The translations under genes and the position numbers were made by a program. Positions 34,427 through 44,970 of a DNA stretch of 64,000 bases are shown here, piece after piece (position 1 is the first letter of the stretch; the number at the start of each line of letters is the position of its first letter). The notes under the pieces were generated by a model, which did no database searches, was not told where the DNA came from, and was given only the letters and a program-made list of their open reading frames with translations. The stretch spans positions 2,666,001 to 2,730,000 of the forward strand of contig CP085829.1 of NCBI GenBank assembly GCA_020809705.1, given 5' to 3'. Origin of the DNA: Calonectria ilicicola (lineage: Eukaryota; Ascomycota; Sordariomycetes; Hypocreales; Nectriaceae).

Positions 34427-36354
34427 TCATACTCCGGACATTTCTGAGTCGGCTTCAATAGGTTCTGGCAGATATCGTTGGTCCATGTTGTGGATTTTGG
34501 TCATGTGCCGTTTCCAATTGTCCTTTCGAGGGAAACCTTTGCCGCCCTGTCTGGAGTAATCGCATCCGGCAACAGCACAGTGGAACTTCTTCTTCTTCTC
34601 ATGTCTATCGTTGATATGTCGTTGAAGATGAGTCTTTGTTCCAAATCCCTTCCCGCAATTGGGGTATGGGCATTTGTGCTCCTTGGTATGGTATCGTTGA
34701 TGGTGTCTGTCGCATGTTAGTTTCATGCATGCTAAGAGATGCGCACAATCCTGGGGATAACTCACTTTAGCTTATGAGGCTGATCAAAGATCTGACCACA
34801 GCCGGGCTCATCGCAAGGATATGTCCCAGTCTTGGGAGAGGTGTGAATCGCCCCATTGCTCGGGGAAACGCTGTGGTGGTAATCTGATGAGGTGGCCTCG
34901 GAATTGGGGGAAGGTGTATCAAGTTGCGTTGCAGGGGTGTTGAGGGTTGATGGGTTGGTAGATGCGGGTCCAGGAAGGGGAGTTGATGCTTCTGAAGGAT
35001 AGCTGGGGTGTCTAATGTCGCGCTCTGGCATCGGGGTTAGGTGGCTATGTGATGGAATGTCGACCATAGCGATATCGCTCTCTTCCACAGGCTCTTCTTT
35101 AAAGGGTGCTTCCTCTTGGGTGGGGGTAGGGGTTTGAATAATAGGCGCGATTTGAGGAAAGTTTGGAGGAAGAGTAAACGGTGACGGAGAATCGGTTGGC
35201 ACCTCTGGGTAGGGTTGTTCAGAAGGTGGGACAGTGCTGGGGGACGAGGACGGGTTGTTAGACATGTACAACTGATACTCGGTCCGGTGCCACATCTCAG
35301 ACTCAGTGGAGGCTGGCATGATATCCATAGGATTGATGGTTCCGGGAGCAGGGTTCGTTGGCGGGGAGGCAGATGCTCTGAATTTGCCATCGGGAGGTGA
35401 TTGTGGAGGCGTCTGAACAGTAGGCTGAGGAGTCGTCTCGTTTGATTTAGAAGGGAGGTTGATGGGTGATCCTAGAGCGCGCAAATCTGAAGGAGGCAGC
35501 ATCTCACTTGCCGGAGGGTGAATTTCAGTTGGAGACTCGGACGTTACTTCAGCTGTCGTAATGCGTTCAAGGGGCGCATCATATCCGTTGGGCAAATTCC
35601 TGGGAGTATCAAAGCTCTCGTCAAAAGCAGGGGACGTGGGTGAATTCATAGACTGGTCGCGTGTGCTCTTTCGTCCAAACAATTGCTTGAGGTTATATCG
35701 GAACGAACTTCCGCGGGATAAAGAGCGATCAGCTTCAGGAATCGGCTGAGGCTCCTCAGTTTGGGTCATCCCAAAGGCAGACGAAGGAACGTTGGGGTTG
35801 TAATAGTCGGCGCTTGTACCATTGAGGGTGCCATCATGAGCGTCATTGGGTCCTTGTGGTACAAATTCATCCTCGTAGCCAGTAAAAGATGTGAGCTGGG
35901 ATTCTGTGCGAACCGGTTGCCGAAATGCTACTGATGATGCATCGCCGTTGGCTGGGACGGACCGAGGCGCTTGATCGAGTCTCTGGCTGTCGGAGCGAGG
36001 AAGACCATCGGTTGGAGTCCAGCCCATATCCTTAACAGAACTGCCATCCATCACCCCTCGAGACAGATCCTCCCCGAGCTTGAATGAATCTTGCGAAGAT
36101 AGTCGTCGTTCATGATCGGTGCCGGCGGAGCCGCCTGGGACCGCAGCTGAGCCGGTTTCGACATCGGGGTGGTCCTTTTCCTGTCGCTCTTGGCGTCGCT
36201 CCCGTCGTCGTTGTATGACCCGGCGGATAACCACAGGGTAAAGGCAGAGAAGAAAAAGCGCAACACCGATGACAACACCAACAACGACACCGGCAATGCC
36301 TCCCTTGCTCAGATGACGCCTGGCCAAGACGGCCCTGGGGATAGTGTCGCCCAT
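34427..36354 (-). CDS. Membrane-tethered C2H2 zinc-finger protein
   Basis: Two exons on the minus strand (34766-36354, 34427-34706; 59-nt intron GTGAGT..CAG) give 622 residues. A single hydrophobic helix (about 19-42, GIAGVVVGVVIGVALFLLCL) is followed by a very basic RRVIQRRRERRQERQ, which predicts N-out/C-in topology. Then comes a Ser/Pro/Thr-rich linker of about 440 residues and, at the C terminus, three C2H2 fingers (CDEPGC.., CPYPNCGKGFGTKTHLQRH, CAVAGCDYSRQGGKGF..). The second exon boundary splits finger 1. Such a layout suggests a transcription factor held at a membrane and freed by proteolysis; this is inference, and I know no characterised fungal member. The frame is open to an ATG at 36,735, which would add 127 low-complexity residues; the start at 36,354 has the better context. 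Confidence 0.85.
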
Positions 36355-37791
36355 GGCTTCGAATCCTCCTCCTCCGCTTGAAAATAGGTCGCCGTAGTAA
36401 GATCTTCGAATAGTTGTCGCCGGGGAATCAAAACGACGCGCGTGGTCGGGGGGGAATGGAGAGAAGAGGCCGTGGCCAGCAGCAACATCAGCCGGCGGTT
36501 GGTGGTTTTGGGCTAATTGTTGGTAGCGACGTCTCTTGTGCTGTAGATTGGGCGGGGCGGCCGGCGTGGCGCGCTGGGAGGGTAGGTCGGTAGGTAGGTA
36601 TATTTGGGAGGCCGCCGCCGACGGGGGCAGTGAGGGAGAAGGGATCAGGCCCGTTCGCCTAGTTAGCGGCCGAGGGCGATGAGACGCAAACGCTCTCAGA
36701 GAGATTGTCGAAATGATGGGCGTCCAAATGAACAACTTAGGTTATCATCGCATCATGGCAAAGGATGTGCGAGAGCAGAGCTATGGGACGACGACTAAGA
36801 GAGAGAAAACCTGGGGCTTGTCGGGGTTGGGCTGACAAGCCAAGCTAAGCACGCACGTACGTCGGCAGGTGGGTGTGAGAAGGCGGCACGCCAGTCAGTT
36901 GGAGTAGGAGGTCGCACAGGCGAGATGCGACTGGCCCTAGCGGGGAGAGTGCTAATTCGTGCGCAGTTGCAGTGGGTTTTGTGGACGCACTTGTGCCGTG
37001 CAGCGCTGTGCTGTCTTGTGTGTCTCTCCTCTCCTCAGTCCGCATCTGCAGAGGGGTGGATCAGGACGGACAAGCAAGTTGGGGACTGGCCGAGCCTGGG
37101 GACGGCTGGTAGGGGTGCTACGGTGTCCAGGGCCAGGGTGTTTTTGCTGCTGTAGGTTCAAACCTAGGTACCTGTCGGAATTCGCTTTGGAGAGGCGAGC
37201 GGATTTTTCGCCAAGGAGGCTCGCTCCTTTGCGGCAGCACCACATCCAACACTCACCTATCCAACCAGTAGGTATCCGTCCATCCAGGCCGACCGAATTA
37301 ATTACGAGGGCTCCAATCCGTTGCCTCACCTTCATGGACGGCCAAGCCCCGGCCCCCCCCCAGCCACGATTGCTCTCTTTTTTTTTCTTTTTTTTTATTC
37401 CCTCTCATCACAGTGCCGGTTTTCCCACGCGCGGGCTCTGAAGGATTCTTAGCCATGGTCGGCTCCATGGTGAGATCGGGGTGCGCTACCACCACAAGAC
37501 CATGGCCCAGAACAACGACACGACGTCGCCTAGTTCCCAAATTGGGACGACAGCCATTCAGAGCCTGTCTCCCCTAGCCGCGGCGTGGTTGGAGACGAGA
37601 GCAACGTCAGCTCGGCGCCCCGCTTCCCGAGCGGCGGGTTAACCGAAAAGCCAGCAAGCCTGCACAGTCTAAGCCACGGTCTGCATTACTCCCCCGTTGT
37701 CCCGTTTTTGAAGGTTTCCACCGCATCCCCATTTGGCAGAGCGAGCCTATACGCGCTGTTGCTTTACGGTGCGTAGTGTACGAGACCGAAG

Positions 37792-37832
37792 GCGAGAGGT
37801 CGAGAATGCGAGAGGTCGAGAATGCGAGAGGT
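37792..37832. repeat. 16-bp tandem repeat (GCGAGAGGTCGAGAAT)
   Basis: Two full copies and a diverging third copy of a 16-nt unit. Minisatellite-like, outside any gene. Confidence 0.75.
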
Positions 37833-38245
37833 TGGGGGCGGTGACAAACATGTGAACCCGACACCCAGCACTGGCCAGAAGAGACGTATTGCACTTGCAG
37901 CAGACCATCAATCAATCAATCGGTCAGCCTTGTCTCTGTTTTTTTTTCTTTTGGGTGTTTCTCGCTAGTTTGTTTGTCCGTCTATCTGTCTCTCTGCATG
38001 TCTCTCTGATGTCTTCAACTAGTTCTAAAAATTGTCATCGCCAACGGCAGCTTACGTCTTACACCGCACTAACTGCTGCAGTTTCTGCCATCGTCCAATA
38101 CCGCCTAAGGCCGATGCTTCCGCGTCGCCACGCTGTTCTGTGACCGCCAGAGAAGCTGGAAGCAGAGAGGGCCAAAGAGGACTAGAAAAATTTCAGAGAT
38201 GCCGTGTACTGTACCACAAACGACAACTGTCCGAGCTTCCGCCAA

Positions 38246-38274
38246 CCAGCCAGTCAGCCAGCCAGCCAGCCAGC
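38246..38274. repeat. CAGC/CAGT tetranucleotide run
   Basis: About seven copies of a CAGC-type tetranucleotide in non-coding sequence. Confidence 0.7.
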
Positions 38275-39673
38275 CTCCTTTTTCACATCCATGATCCGAT
38301 GGATTTGGCGGTGGGGTGACGTAGCGCTCCAGCTCTCACCGTTCCGTTTCCCAGGCCAAAAAGAAATGAGCAAAAGAAAAACAACGGCCGCAATCTTCAT
38401 TCACTGCATAGACCATCTCCATGCCGCTTACATACATACCTGTCTGACCGGCATGCTTCCATCGAGTCCGACAGAACCCTCGCAGACCACCCCCACTTGC
38501 TTCGTTAGATTCGCCAGCCCTACGGGGGAACAAGTAAAGCCAAGCCCAGGCCATGCCACCTCCCGTCCGTATACCTACCTGGCTGGTCTCAGCGGCCGGC
38601 ACGTCGTAATGACGAGTCCCCCATTTCGGTTGACCACCATCGTCCCATATCCGTGTCATGTCGGTTGCGAAGAATATCTCGTAGAAGCGGAAATCAATTA
38701 AATCAAGCTTCTCCCGCCCGCAGCCCCGGTGTCTCGTCACCTCTCGGCGTCCATGTTTCGGCCTGTCGCAGCGTAATTGGTTCCCGACGCTCTCAGCCGT
38801 TTTTCCTGTGCATAAATCTCAGATCTACGTCTCGCCACCCTCGTCCTCTCCTCGCAAACAAAGGGACCAGCCATAACTAATTCCCCTCCCCTCCCCTCCC
38901 CCCCCCTGCAACAGCACCCCGGAGCTATGACCACCACTCTCTCCAGCCTCCAGCTAATTACCAAAGTCCCTTTGCCCCCCAACTTTATTATCGCATCCAT
39001 CGGGCTCCGCATCCTTTACTCCAAACCGACGGCTCCGTAACTCGACGAGACGCCGACAAACCACAGCCCGGGACAGATGAAAACACCGATGCCACGAAAC
39101 AATATGCTACTCAGACTAAAACATGTCACCAGCCGCCGTTTAAGCCAAACCCTGTGTATTAACTCAGCTCATTTGCACCGTTTCATACCCGTGTTACGTG
39201 CTCAAACGTTAAATACGGCGGAAACGTACCTATCGCCATCCCCCTTACCAGAACCCACCAAACCCTAAACAAAATAGACCCTTTAGAGTGTAATTTGGTG
39301 CGATCTTGTTGCCATGGTCATGAATTGCTCCAATTGATTGTTCAAATTACTAGTTCTTCAACTCAATCCTTCAAGCCCTTCTCGAGATAGCAATAATAGC
39401 AAGTCACACTTCACTGTAGCCTCAATCTGATATGTGTAACTCAACAGAATAACTCAATGCAAGAAAATCAACTGGATTTTTCCTCTGGGTGCCATGCCAC
39501 TTCATGCTCCTATGAACCAATTCAACCGTGGCTCATTGCTGTTTCCGCCCTAGCAACGTATCCCCCTAGCCAGTCAGGCTCCTGATTATTCCCAAAACAA
39601 CAGTTCAACCAAACTAAGCTCACAAGCAACCATCCATAACCGTCATATCACTCTAGCAATGCTCCATCTTCCG

Positions 39674-42106
39674 TCACAGCTTGAACACGCGCCCATCTGA
39701 AGTTGCATCCTCCCAGATTTGTGCCGTGTATTCAGCTCGAACCGAGCGCTTACCACGATACCTTTGAGTCATGCCTGGGTGCATCACAATCACCTCGGCT
39801 TGGCGCGCACGTGTGATGGACACATTGAGGCGCTGCGGCTCGTTCATAAACCCGGCCTTCGTAGTTCTTACCATGTCAAGGAAGACCACATCGGCCTGGT
39901 TCCCTTGGGCCTTATCGACCGTCAACACCTCCACGCGGCTCCGATATTCTTCAGGCCATTGCTTGACCTCATCAAGATATCGGCGAGCGGCAGCACTGTA
40001 TGGCGTTTGTATCATCACACTGCCTGGTTGGTCAACTCTTGTAAGACCATGAAATTTGGCATCTCTCAGGAGGTTCTGAACTTCAGCAAGAATCCAATTC
40101 CGATGGGTCCTGTTGCTGAAACTACTTTTATCCTCCTCTTCGCGGCTGTTGTTGAGGTGAATAATGACTCGGTTTTGGCTTATATTGGCAACGCCTCCAA
40201 GTCGTTGAAGGTACTCTTTTAAGTGAAGAACGGTAGGAGGGTACCGTTTCGAAGAGCCATATCCTGATGACATCCCCCCTGCGTAAAACATCTTTGATGG
40301 AAGCAGATGGAGATTCCCATAGGCACGCTTATTAACCAGAAGTTTGCTGTTGATTGCACCAGCAAGTTCGGCGCGAGCCATGAGACTCATTCGCAACTGC
40401 TCCGCGTATGGGTTGAATTTTATGCCTTGTTTTTCAACGTCGCGTTTATCGCCTCCTTTGACAAACGGTCTCGTCTGTTTCACGTCTCCCGTGAGAATCC
40501 ACACGAATGGATTATAAAAGGCAATCGGGATCAACGTTGTGAGCTCTCTCGCGTGAGGCGCTTCATCGACGAAAATAACAGCAGGTTCGTACATCTTTGA
40601 AAAACGTCCATATGCCGCCACAGGGGTGGTAGCAATAAAATCCGTTCGATTGAGGACGGCGCGGTAGAGCGTGGAGACCTGGCCGCGAAGAACTCTCCAG
40701 TCGTCGCTCGACAAAGGTTCTCTCGCATCTATGGCTTTCAAAAGTTTCCGAAGGTGCTTATATTCCTTATTATTGGGTTCCTTAAAGTATTCCCATGCTG
40801 CTTCATCAAGAGTCGGAGCCTTGTTCTGATTTCTTTGCGAGCTCCCATGCTTTGCGAGCTCGGCCCTTTCGAGAAATTTGTTGGTGAAATCGGTTTCACC
40901 TTCTCGCGCGGAAGACGGAGACTTGTTCAAGACGGCGCTGTTCCTCATTTCGTAAGGCCAGCCGTGCATTCTCACAATTCGCAGTTTTGTGAGTCCCACT
41001 TCTTTGCAAAGATTAAAGTATCGATCAGCGGCATCGTCAACGGTCTTATTGAGATCAACGACAAATAAAATAGGAGCGCGCTTCTTTTCCCCGGACCGCT
41101 GCTTGCTTTGGATCAGAGCCGACAAGATCATATTCCATTCTGTCTTGCCCGCTCCAGGGCAGCCATTCAGAAAAAAGAGACCGTTGGGTATCCTGTTGAG
41201 TGAATAATAAGCAGCGCGGTGATCAATGTTAAAAGCTCTAAATTTCTTTAAAAGCTTTGGGTAGTTCCGTTGACAAAAAATTTCCGGATCTCTCAAATGC
41301 GGAAATTCTGTGTGGAGGTTGTAGATCGTTTTTGGGGCATCCTGAAAATTTAGAATCATCTTAAAAACATCCTTTGCCTTTTGACTAAGTTCTCGCTCCT
41401 CTAGGCGAGGTGACTCAACAAAGCGGCGGAGGGCGGCGAGTTCTGCCTCAAAGGTCAAGGAGGATGCATCCCATATAATGTTGATTTTTTGACACTTTTC
41501 CGCGTCTAGAGTTAGGTCCTCGACATCTAGGCTCGGCGCGGCCCGAAATTCTGACATGAGATCCATCTCAACATAATCTCCATCATCGTTCTTCCAGGAG
41601 CGTGGCACGTCCACCTTGAACGCTGCGCATCTTGAAATACGGGAGCGTGTTGGATCATCAATGTCTTCGAAGGGGTTCTGAATTCGGGTGGCGTTCAGAT
41701 TGACCAAAGAGTAAATGCCTTCCGGTTTTTCAACTCGAGACACAAAGTCAACGCTGAAGCGATCCGTGAGACTAGGAAAAATCACATCATCCGAGGATTT
41801 AGGCGTGGTCACAAGAACAAACCAGGACTTGCTAAATGAGGTCGTGAGTCCTGGGATGGGCGCGATAGGCCATGCGTTGAATTCCAGCTTCCTATCATTG
41901 AATTTCTTCAATATTTCCTCCTCATTATCCATTTCAATGATAGTCCCTTGCTCATGCACCCTTACATAGTCCTCTTGTTGGAAAAAGGTATGCACGGCAG
42001 GGATAGACTGCAGAAACTCGAGGTTAGTGTGTGGATGACCAACGGTTGAACGGCTGGGACTTACTCGGATCCGCTCCCCATCAGGGGGCAATATATCTAC
42101 AGTCAT
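39674..42106 (-). CDS. SF1 (Upf1-like) helicase, fungal, function unknown
   Basis: Two exons on the minus strand (42065-42106, 39674-42007) give 791 residues. The 57-nt intron has ideal signals (GTAAGT, CACTAAC, CTGCAG) but is a multiple of three without stops, so retention would also be translatable. A poorly conserved N-terminal 270 residues precede the helicase core: Walker A NGCPGAGKTE (K302), Walker B FVDEAPH (D495-E496), GDVKQTRPF (motif III), VMIQTPYSAAARRY (motif IV), TVDKAQGNQADVVFLD (motif V) and RLNVSITRARQ (motif VI). These place it in SF1B near Upf1/Dna2-type enzymes. The substrate cannot be told. The start could be 42,208 (MFRRTLRT.., an Arg-rich, presequence-like extension); a hydrophobic frame further upstream looks untranslated. 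It lies downstream of and in the same orientation as the RID-like methyltransferase. Confidence 0.85.
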   Translation of the reverse strand: MTVDILPPDGERIRVSPSRSTVGHPHTNLEFLQSIPAVHTFFQQEDYVRVHEQGTIIEMDNEEEILKKFNDRKLEFNAWPIAPIPGLTTSFSKSWFVLVTTPKSSDDVIFPSLTDRFSVDFVSRVEKPEGIYSLVNLNATRIQNPFEDIDDPTRSRISRCAAFKVDVPRSWKNDDGDYVEMDLMSEFRAAPSLDVEDLTLDAEKCQKINIIWDASSLTFEAELAALRRFVESPRLEERELSQKAKDVFKMILNFQDAPKTIYNLHTEFPHLRDPEIFCQRNYPKLLKKFRAFNIDHRAAYYSLNRIPNGLFFLNGCPGAGKTEWNMILSALIQSKQRSGEKKRAPILFVVDLNKTVDDAADRYFNLCKEVGLTKLRIVRMHGWPYEMRNSAVLNKSPSSAREGETDFTNKFLERAELAKHGSSQRNQNKAPTLDEAAWEYFKEPNNKEYKHLRKLLKAIDAREPLSSDDWRVLRGQVSTLYRAVLNRTDFIATTPVAAYGRFSKMYEPAVIFVDEAPHARELTTLIPIAFYNPFVWILTGDVKQTRPFVKGGDKRDVEKQGIKFNPYAEQLRMSLMARAELAGAINSKLLVNKRAYGNLHLLPSKMFYAGGMSSGYGSSKRYPPTVLHLKEYLQRLGGVANISQNRVIIHLNNSREEEDKSSFSNRTHRNWILAEVQNLLRDAKFHGLTRVDQPGSVMIQTPYSAAARRYLDEVKQWPEEYRSRVEVLTVDKAQGNQADVVFLDMVRTTKAGFMNEPQRLNVSITRARQAEVIVMHPGMTQRYRGKRSVRAEYTAQIWEDATSDGRVFKL

Positions 42107-42852
42107 TTTGGCCTGACAGACGGGTAGCTTCGGGGAAATCGGGTGCAGCGAAGGTAAATTCTGTGGCAATGAACGCGGAGTTGCAGTACGGAGAGTGCGC
42201 CTAAACATGCGTCGAAACTGACAGGAAAGTCGAGCCCATCCCACAGTGCAGAAGATGGTGAGGCAAGTAAGACGAAATGGTGCGTATGGCTTGATGAAAC
42301 GATGCCCTGTCGTCGATTTGAGGACTGCAAGGATAAAGAAGGAGGGGAGAAACCGAAGGAGGGGAAGGAAACGTAAAAATAGGACGAGAGCTAGTGGCCT
42401 GAGGAAGGTTGTGTTGTAACTGGCAGCAGCTGCATGACAGGTGAACAGGCAACAAAACAAGAAAAAAATAAAATTGGAACAAGGGCAAAGTGAGAACAGC
42501 AGAATAGAAATGGTTGGTGACAAAGACTTGCTCTGTGAATCACTGACAAGAACAAACGATCACTCACTCGCAAGGGCCAGACAAATCAACACTCGCAACA
42601 CAAATAGCGTTACGCATTTTAGTAGAAAACCTCTAATCAGTCTCTGTTATACTTATCCATGATCCATCGATGTCTGTAATACAGCACCCAACTGCCATCC
42701 CTCTTTCCTTCTTCCACATTACTCGATCCTATGCGCCTTGCTGACACAATTAGCTCCCAGACATCAATCTTCCACTCAATCCTTAAAAAAAAAAAACATC
42801 TGCGAAACCCTTCTCCAGTTCCGTAGATTCGATCCAAAACCGTGTCCCTATT
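42107..42852. other. Intergenic between helicase and methyltransferase genes
   Basis: About 750 bp between two minus-strand genes. It holds the 3' end of the methyltransferase transcript and the helicase promoter or leader. Apart from an A run near 42,790 nothing distinctive is visible. Confidence 0.45.
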
Positions 42853-44970
42853 TTAGGTCAGATCGATTATGCAATCTCCCTCGTCGTCCAGTTCCAGAGG
42901 ACGGTTCTCGTAGCCTTGTTCGATTTCCATGACATCATCGTCCATCTCAGGGGACATGTTTTCGTTATCGAAAATGTCGTTTGATTCTGCAGAGCTGTCG
43001 GAATCATCCTCAATGAGAATCAAATCCTCCTCTGGCTGGTAAGGTTTCATGCCATCCTCTTTGAGAAGCCACTGTTCAATGTGACGGTACAATACTCGGA
43101 CCGTGTTAGGCGGGAACGCGTTCCCAATTTGTTTCTTGATTGAGGTCTTGGTGCCTAGAAACGTGTGATTGCGGGGAAATCCTTGAAGGCTCGCCAATTC
43201 TCTGAGTGTCAGCTCCCGTGTCCCATCCGGAAAATATAGATCGCCGCCCCCAGTTGTAATTGTCCCTGCAAGGCAATTGGCGTCAAACGGCAATCTTCTT
43301 GGTTGAAACCGTCTCGCGTTGGTCAAATCGTGAAGGTCGTCGCCAATTCGAACTGTGCTTAATGCCTTCTCTATGGTGTTGAAAGATAATAGTCCTCCCT
43401 GTCCATCTAGGGAGTGCGTGGCTGGAGGAAATGGAGGAAGTCTTTCTCCAGGCGCCGCGGCGATTATGATCAGACGCTTGCGGTCCTGTGCCGCACCCCA
43501 AGTGCAAAGCCGCACAATTCTCCATCTCACCGAATAACCAAACTGTGTAAAGTCCGCCAGGAAGGCGTGAAAGTATTCCGCATGACGATCTTGGGTGAGA
43601 CCAAACGTTTGCTCGACGGTTATGATTCTTGGGCGGGTTTTTTTTAGTAGCTGGTTGCAGCTGAAGAGCGCAAAAATGTTGTCGTCGTCGTGGGCGCTTG
43701 CATGTGTATGAGCAGGTGAGAAATATTGACACGGAGGCGAGAAGTGCAGAATGTCAACACGTATGTGTCTTGTATGGTTGGAAAGAAATTCGTCAAGGGA
43801 CATCTTGAAAAGTTTTGTGTTTGGGAAATTGGTCTTATAAGTATCCCAGACTTCTTCAGCCTTGTCCACGGCGAATTTGATCTTGAACCCAGCCATCTGG
43901 GCACCTCGAGACACCCCACCAGCACCGGAGCAGGCATCAAATACCGTGTATTTTTGGTTTGGCTGCCGATTCGACCAGGTGTTGTCTAAGCCATCCTCCT
44001 CCAAATTGACAAGGTCTGTCCGGCCATGGGGGGAAAGGACATATGATCCGCCTCTGACTCGTGTTCCACGCCATTGATTGCTCAGAGCTTCCTCGGAAAC
44101 TCTATACCGCTCATCTAGTACATCATTTGCATGAATCCGTTCAAGACATTCTTCGATTTTCTTCTTGCTGCTCCCTCTTCCAGAGAAACAAACCTCCAGC
44201 TTCTAGCGGCAGGTTAAATATGTAAAACATCTCGACGTAGAAGAGTTGAATTCCGGATATAAAGCGTTAGTGATAATCAGCTTGCACTCTCTCAGCACAC
44301 TTGAGGGGGCGATGTCGACGAGCTCCGCAGACTTGGCCGAACTGCCGTCCGCGTAGTAAGAAATCATGCAAACTTCGTTAGATTTTCGTGGCAGCTTTCC
44401 CATCATCGATGAGGTTTTGCCAAGAGGAATGCCGCGAATTTTGACATTTCCAGTCACTTTGTTCCTATTTATTGCCCGAACAAGGAGAAATTTTGCAGAA
44501 TACTCGCCAACGGGAAATTGGTTGACTTCGAGGAATGTACCGGGCTTGACCAGAATGCCAGAAACTCGAAACGATCCCAACGTAAATTCATCTTCATGAA
44601 CCAGGCTGTTTCCCACAGTACCGAGGTCTTCTGTGAGATCAATCACTTCGTCTGCAAGACTCGCGGCGCCAGGAGGTGGGCTCCCATCTATAGTGATGCT
44701 CGAGGCTGCTCTAGCACGTCCTGAAGAAGCAAAGAGCCTTTCGGTGAGGAATTGGATACCATCTCCATCCAGGTCGTCTGCATAGTGGTACATTTTATCA
44801 TATCCCTTGTGATCATTCACCAGTAGGGTGGTGTGAATGCGAGAAGCGGACAGTGAGAGGTGTTGGGTTGTCAGGGAGACGCTGCATCTCGTTAGTGCAT
44901 GCTCAATCACAAAGCCCTCGCCAAAAGGGACCCAACGCACGGCACTAGTTTTGGTAACAAAGATGAACAA
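42853..44970 (-). pseudogene. RID/Masc1-type DNA cytosine-5 methyltransferase interrupted by an in-frame TAG
   Basis: The frame from 44,970 to 42,853 is open for 705 codons except for one TAG at 44,203-44,205. Upstream lies a BAH-like region (FLEVNQFPVGEYSAKFLLVRAI.., ELVDIAPSS..LRECKLIITN), as in RID proteins. Downstream lies the catalytic domain: motif I FDACSGAGGVSRG, motif IV SPPCQ (Cys codon at 43,729-43,731), motif VI as EQT instead of ENV, the form I know from RID and Masc1, QDRKRLIII, and GNAFPPN (motif X). RID is needed for RIP in Neurospora, Masc1 for MIP in Ascobolus. The TAG sits after YLTCR, where relatives continue coding. The only frame-keeping intron that skips it would use a poor GTCGAC donor and delete conserved residues, so a nonsense mutation is likelier. 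Start uncertain (44,970 or 44,793). If expressed, the product would lack the catalytic domain. Confidence 0.8.

Larger units (their letters stand above)
36736..39673. other. Gene-poor region with short tandem repeats
   Basis: No exon chain resembling a known family. It contains a 16-bp tandem repeat (37,792-37,832), a CAGC run (38,246-38,274) and T runs near 37,380 and 37,940. It is probably the long upstream region of the zinc-finger gene and the 3' flank of the helicase gene. Confidence 0.45.

Noticed and set aside
36355..36735. 127-residue N-terminal extension of the zinc-finger protein
   Set aside because: Low-complexity Pro/Arg/Ser sequence from a repeat-rich leader; kept only as an alternative start.
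37087..37160. tRNA-like A-box (TGGCCGAGCCTGG) and B-box-like GGTTCAAACCT on the plus strand
   Set aside because: Neither a T-stem nor a 7-bp acceptor stem can be formed; the B-box match is part of a simple palindrome (TAGGTT-CA-AACCTA).
42107..42523. N-terminal extension of the SF1 helicase with hydrophobic stretches
   Set aside because: The composition looks like translated leader; the splice structure and conserved part begin at or near 42,106-42,208.
44160..44330. Intron that would remove the TAG in the RID-like gene
   Set aside because: Of the visible GT donors before the stop only GTCGAC pairs in phase with the TAG acceptor; it is a poor donor and would delete the conserved KLIITN region.
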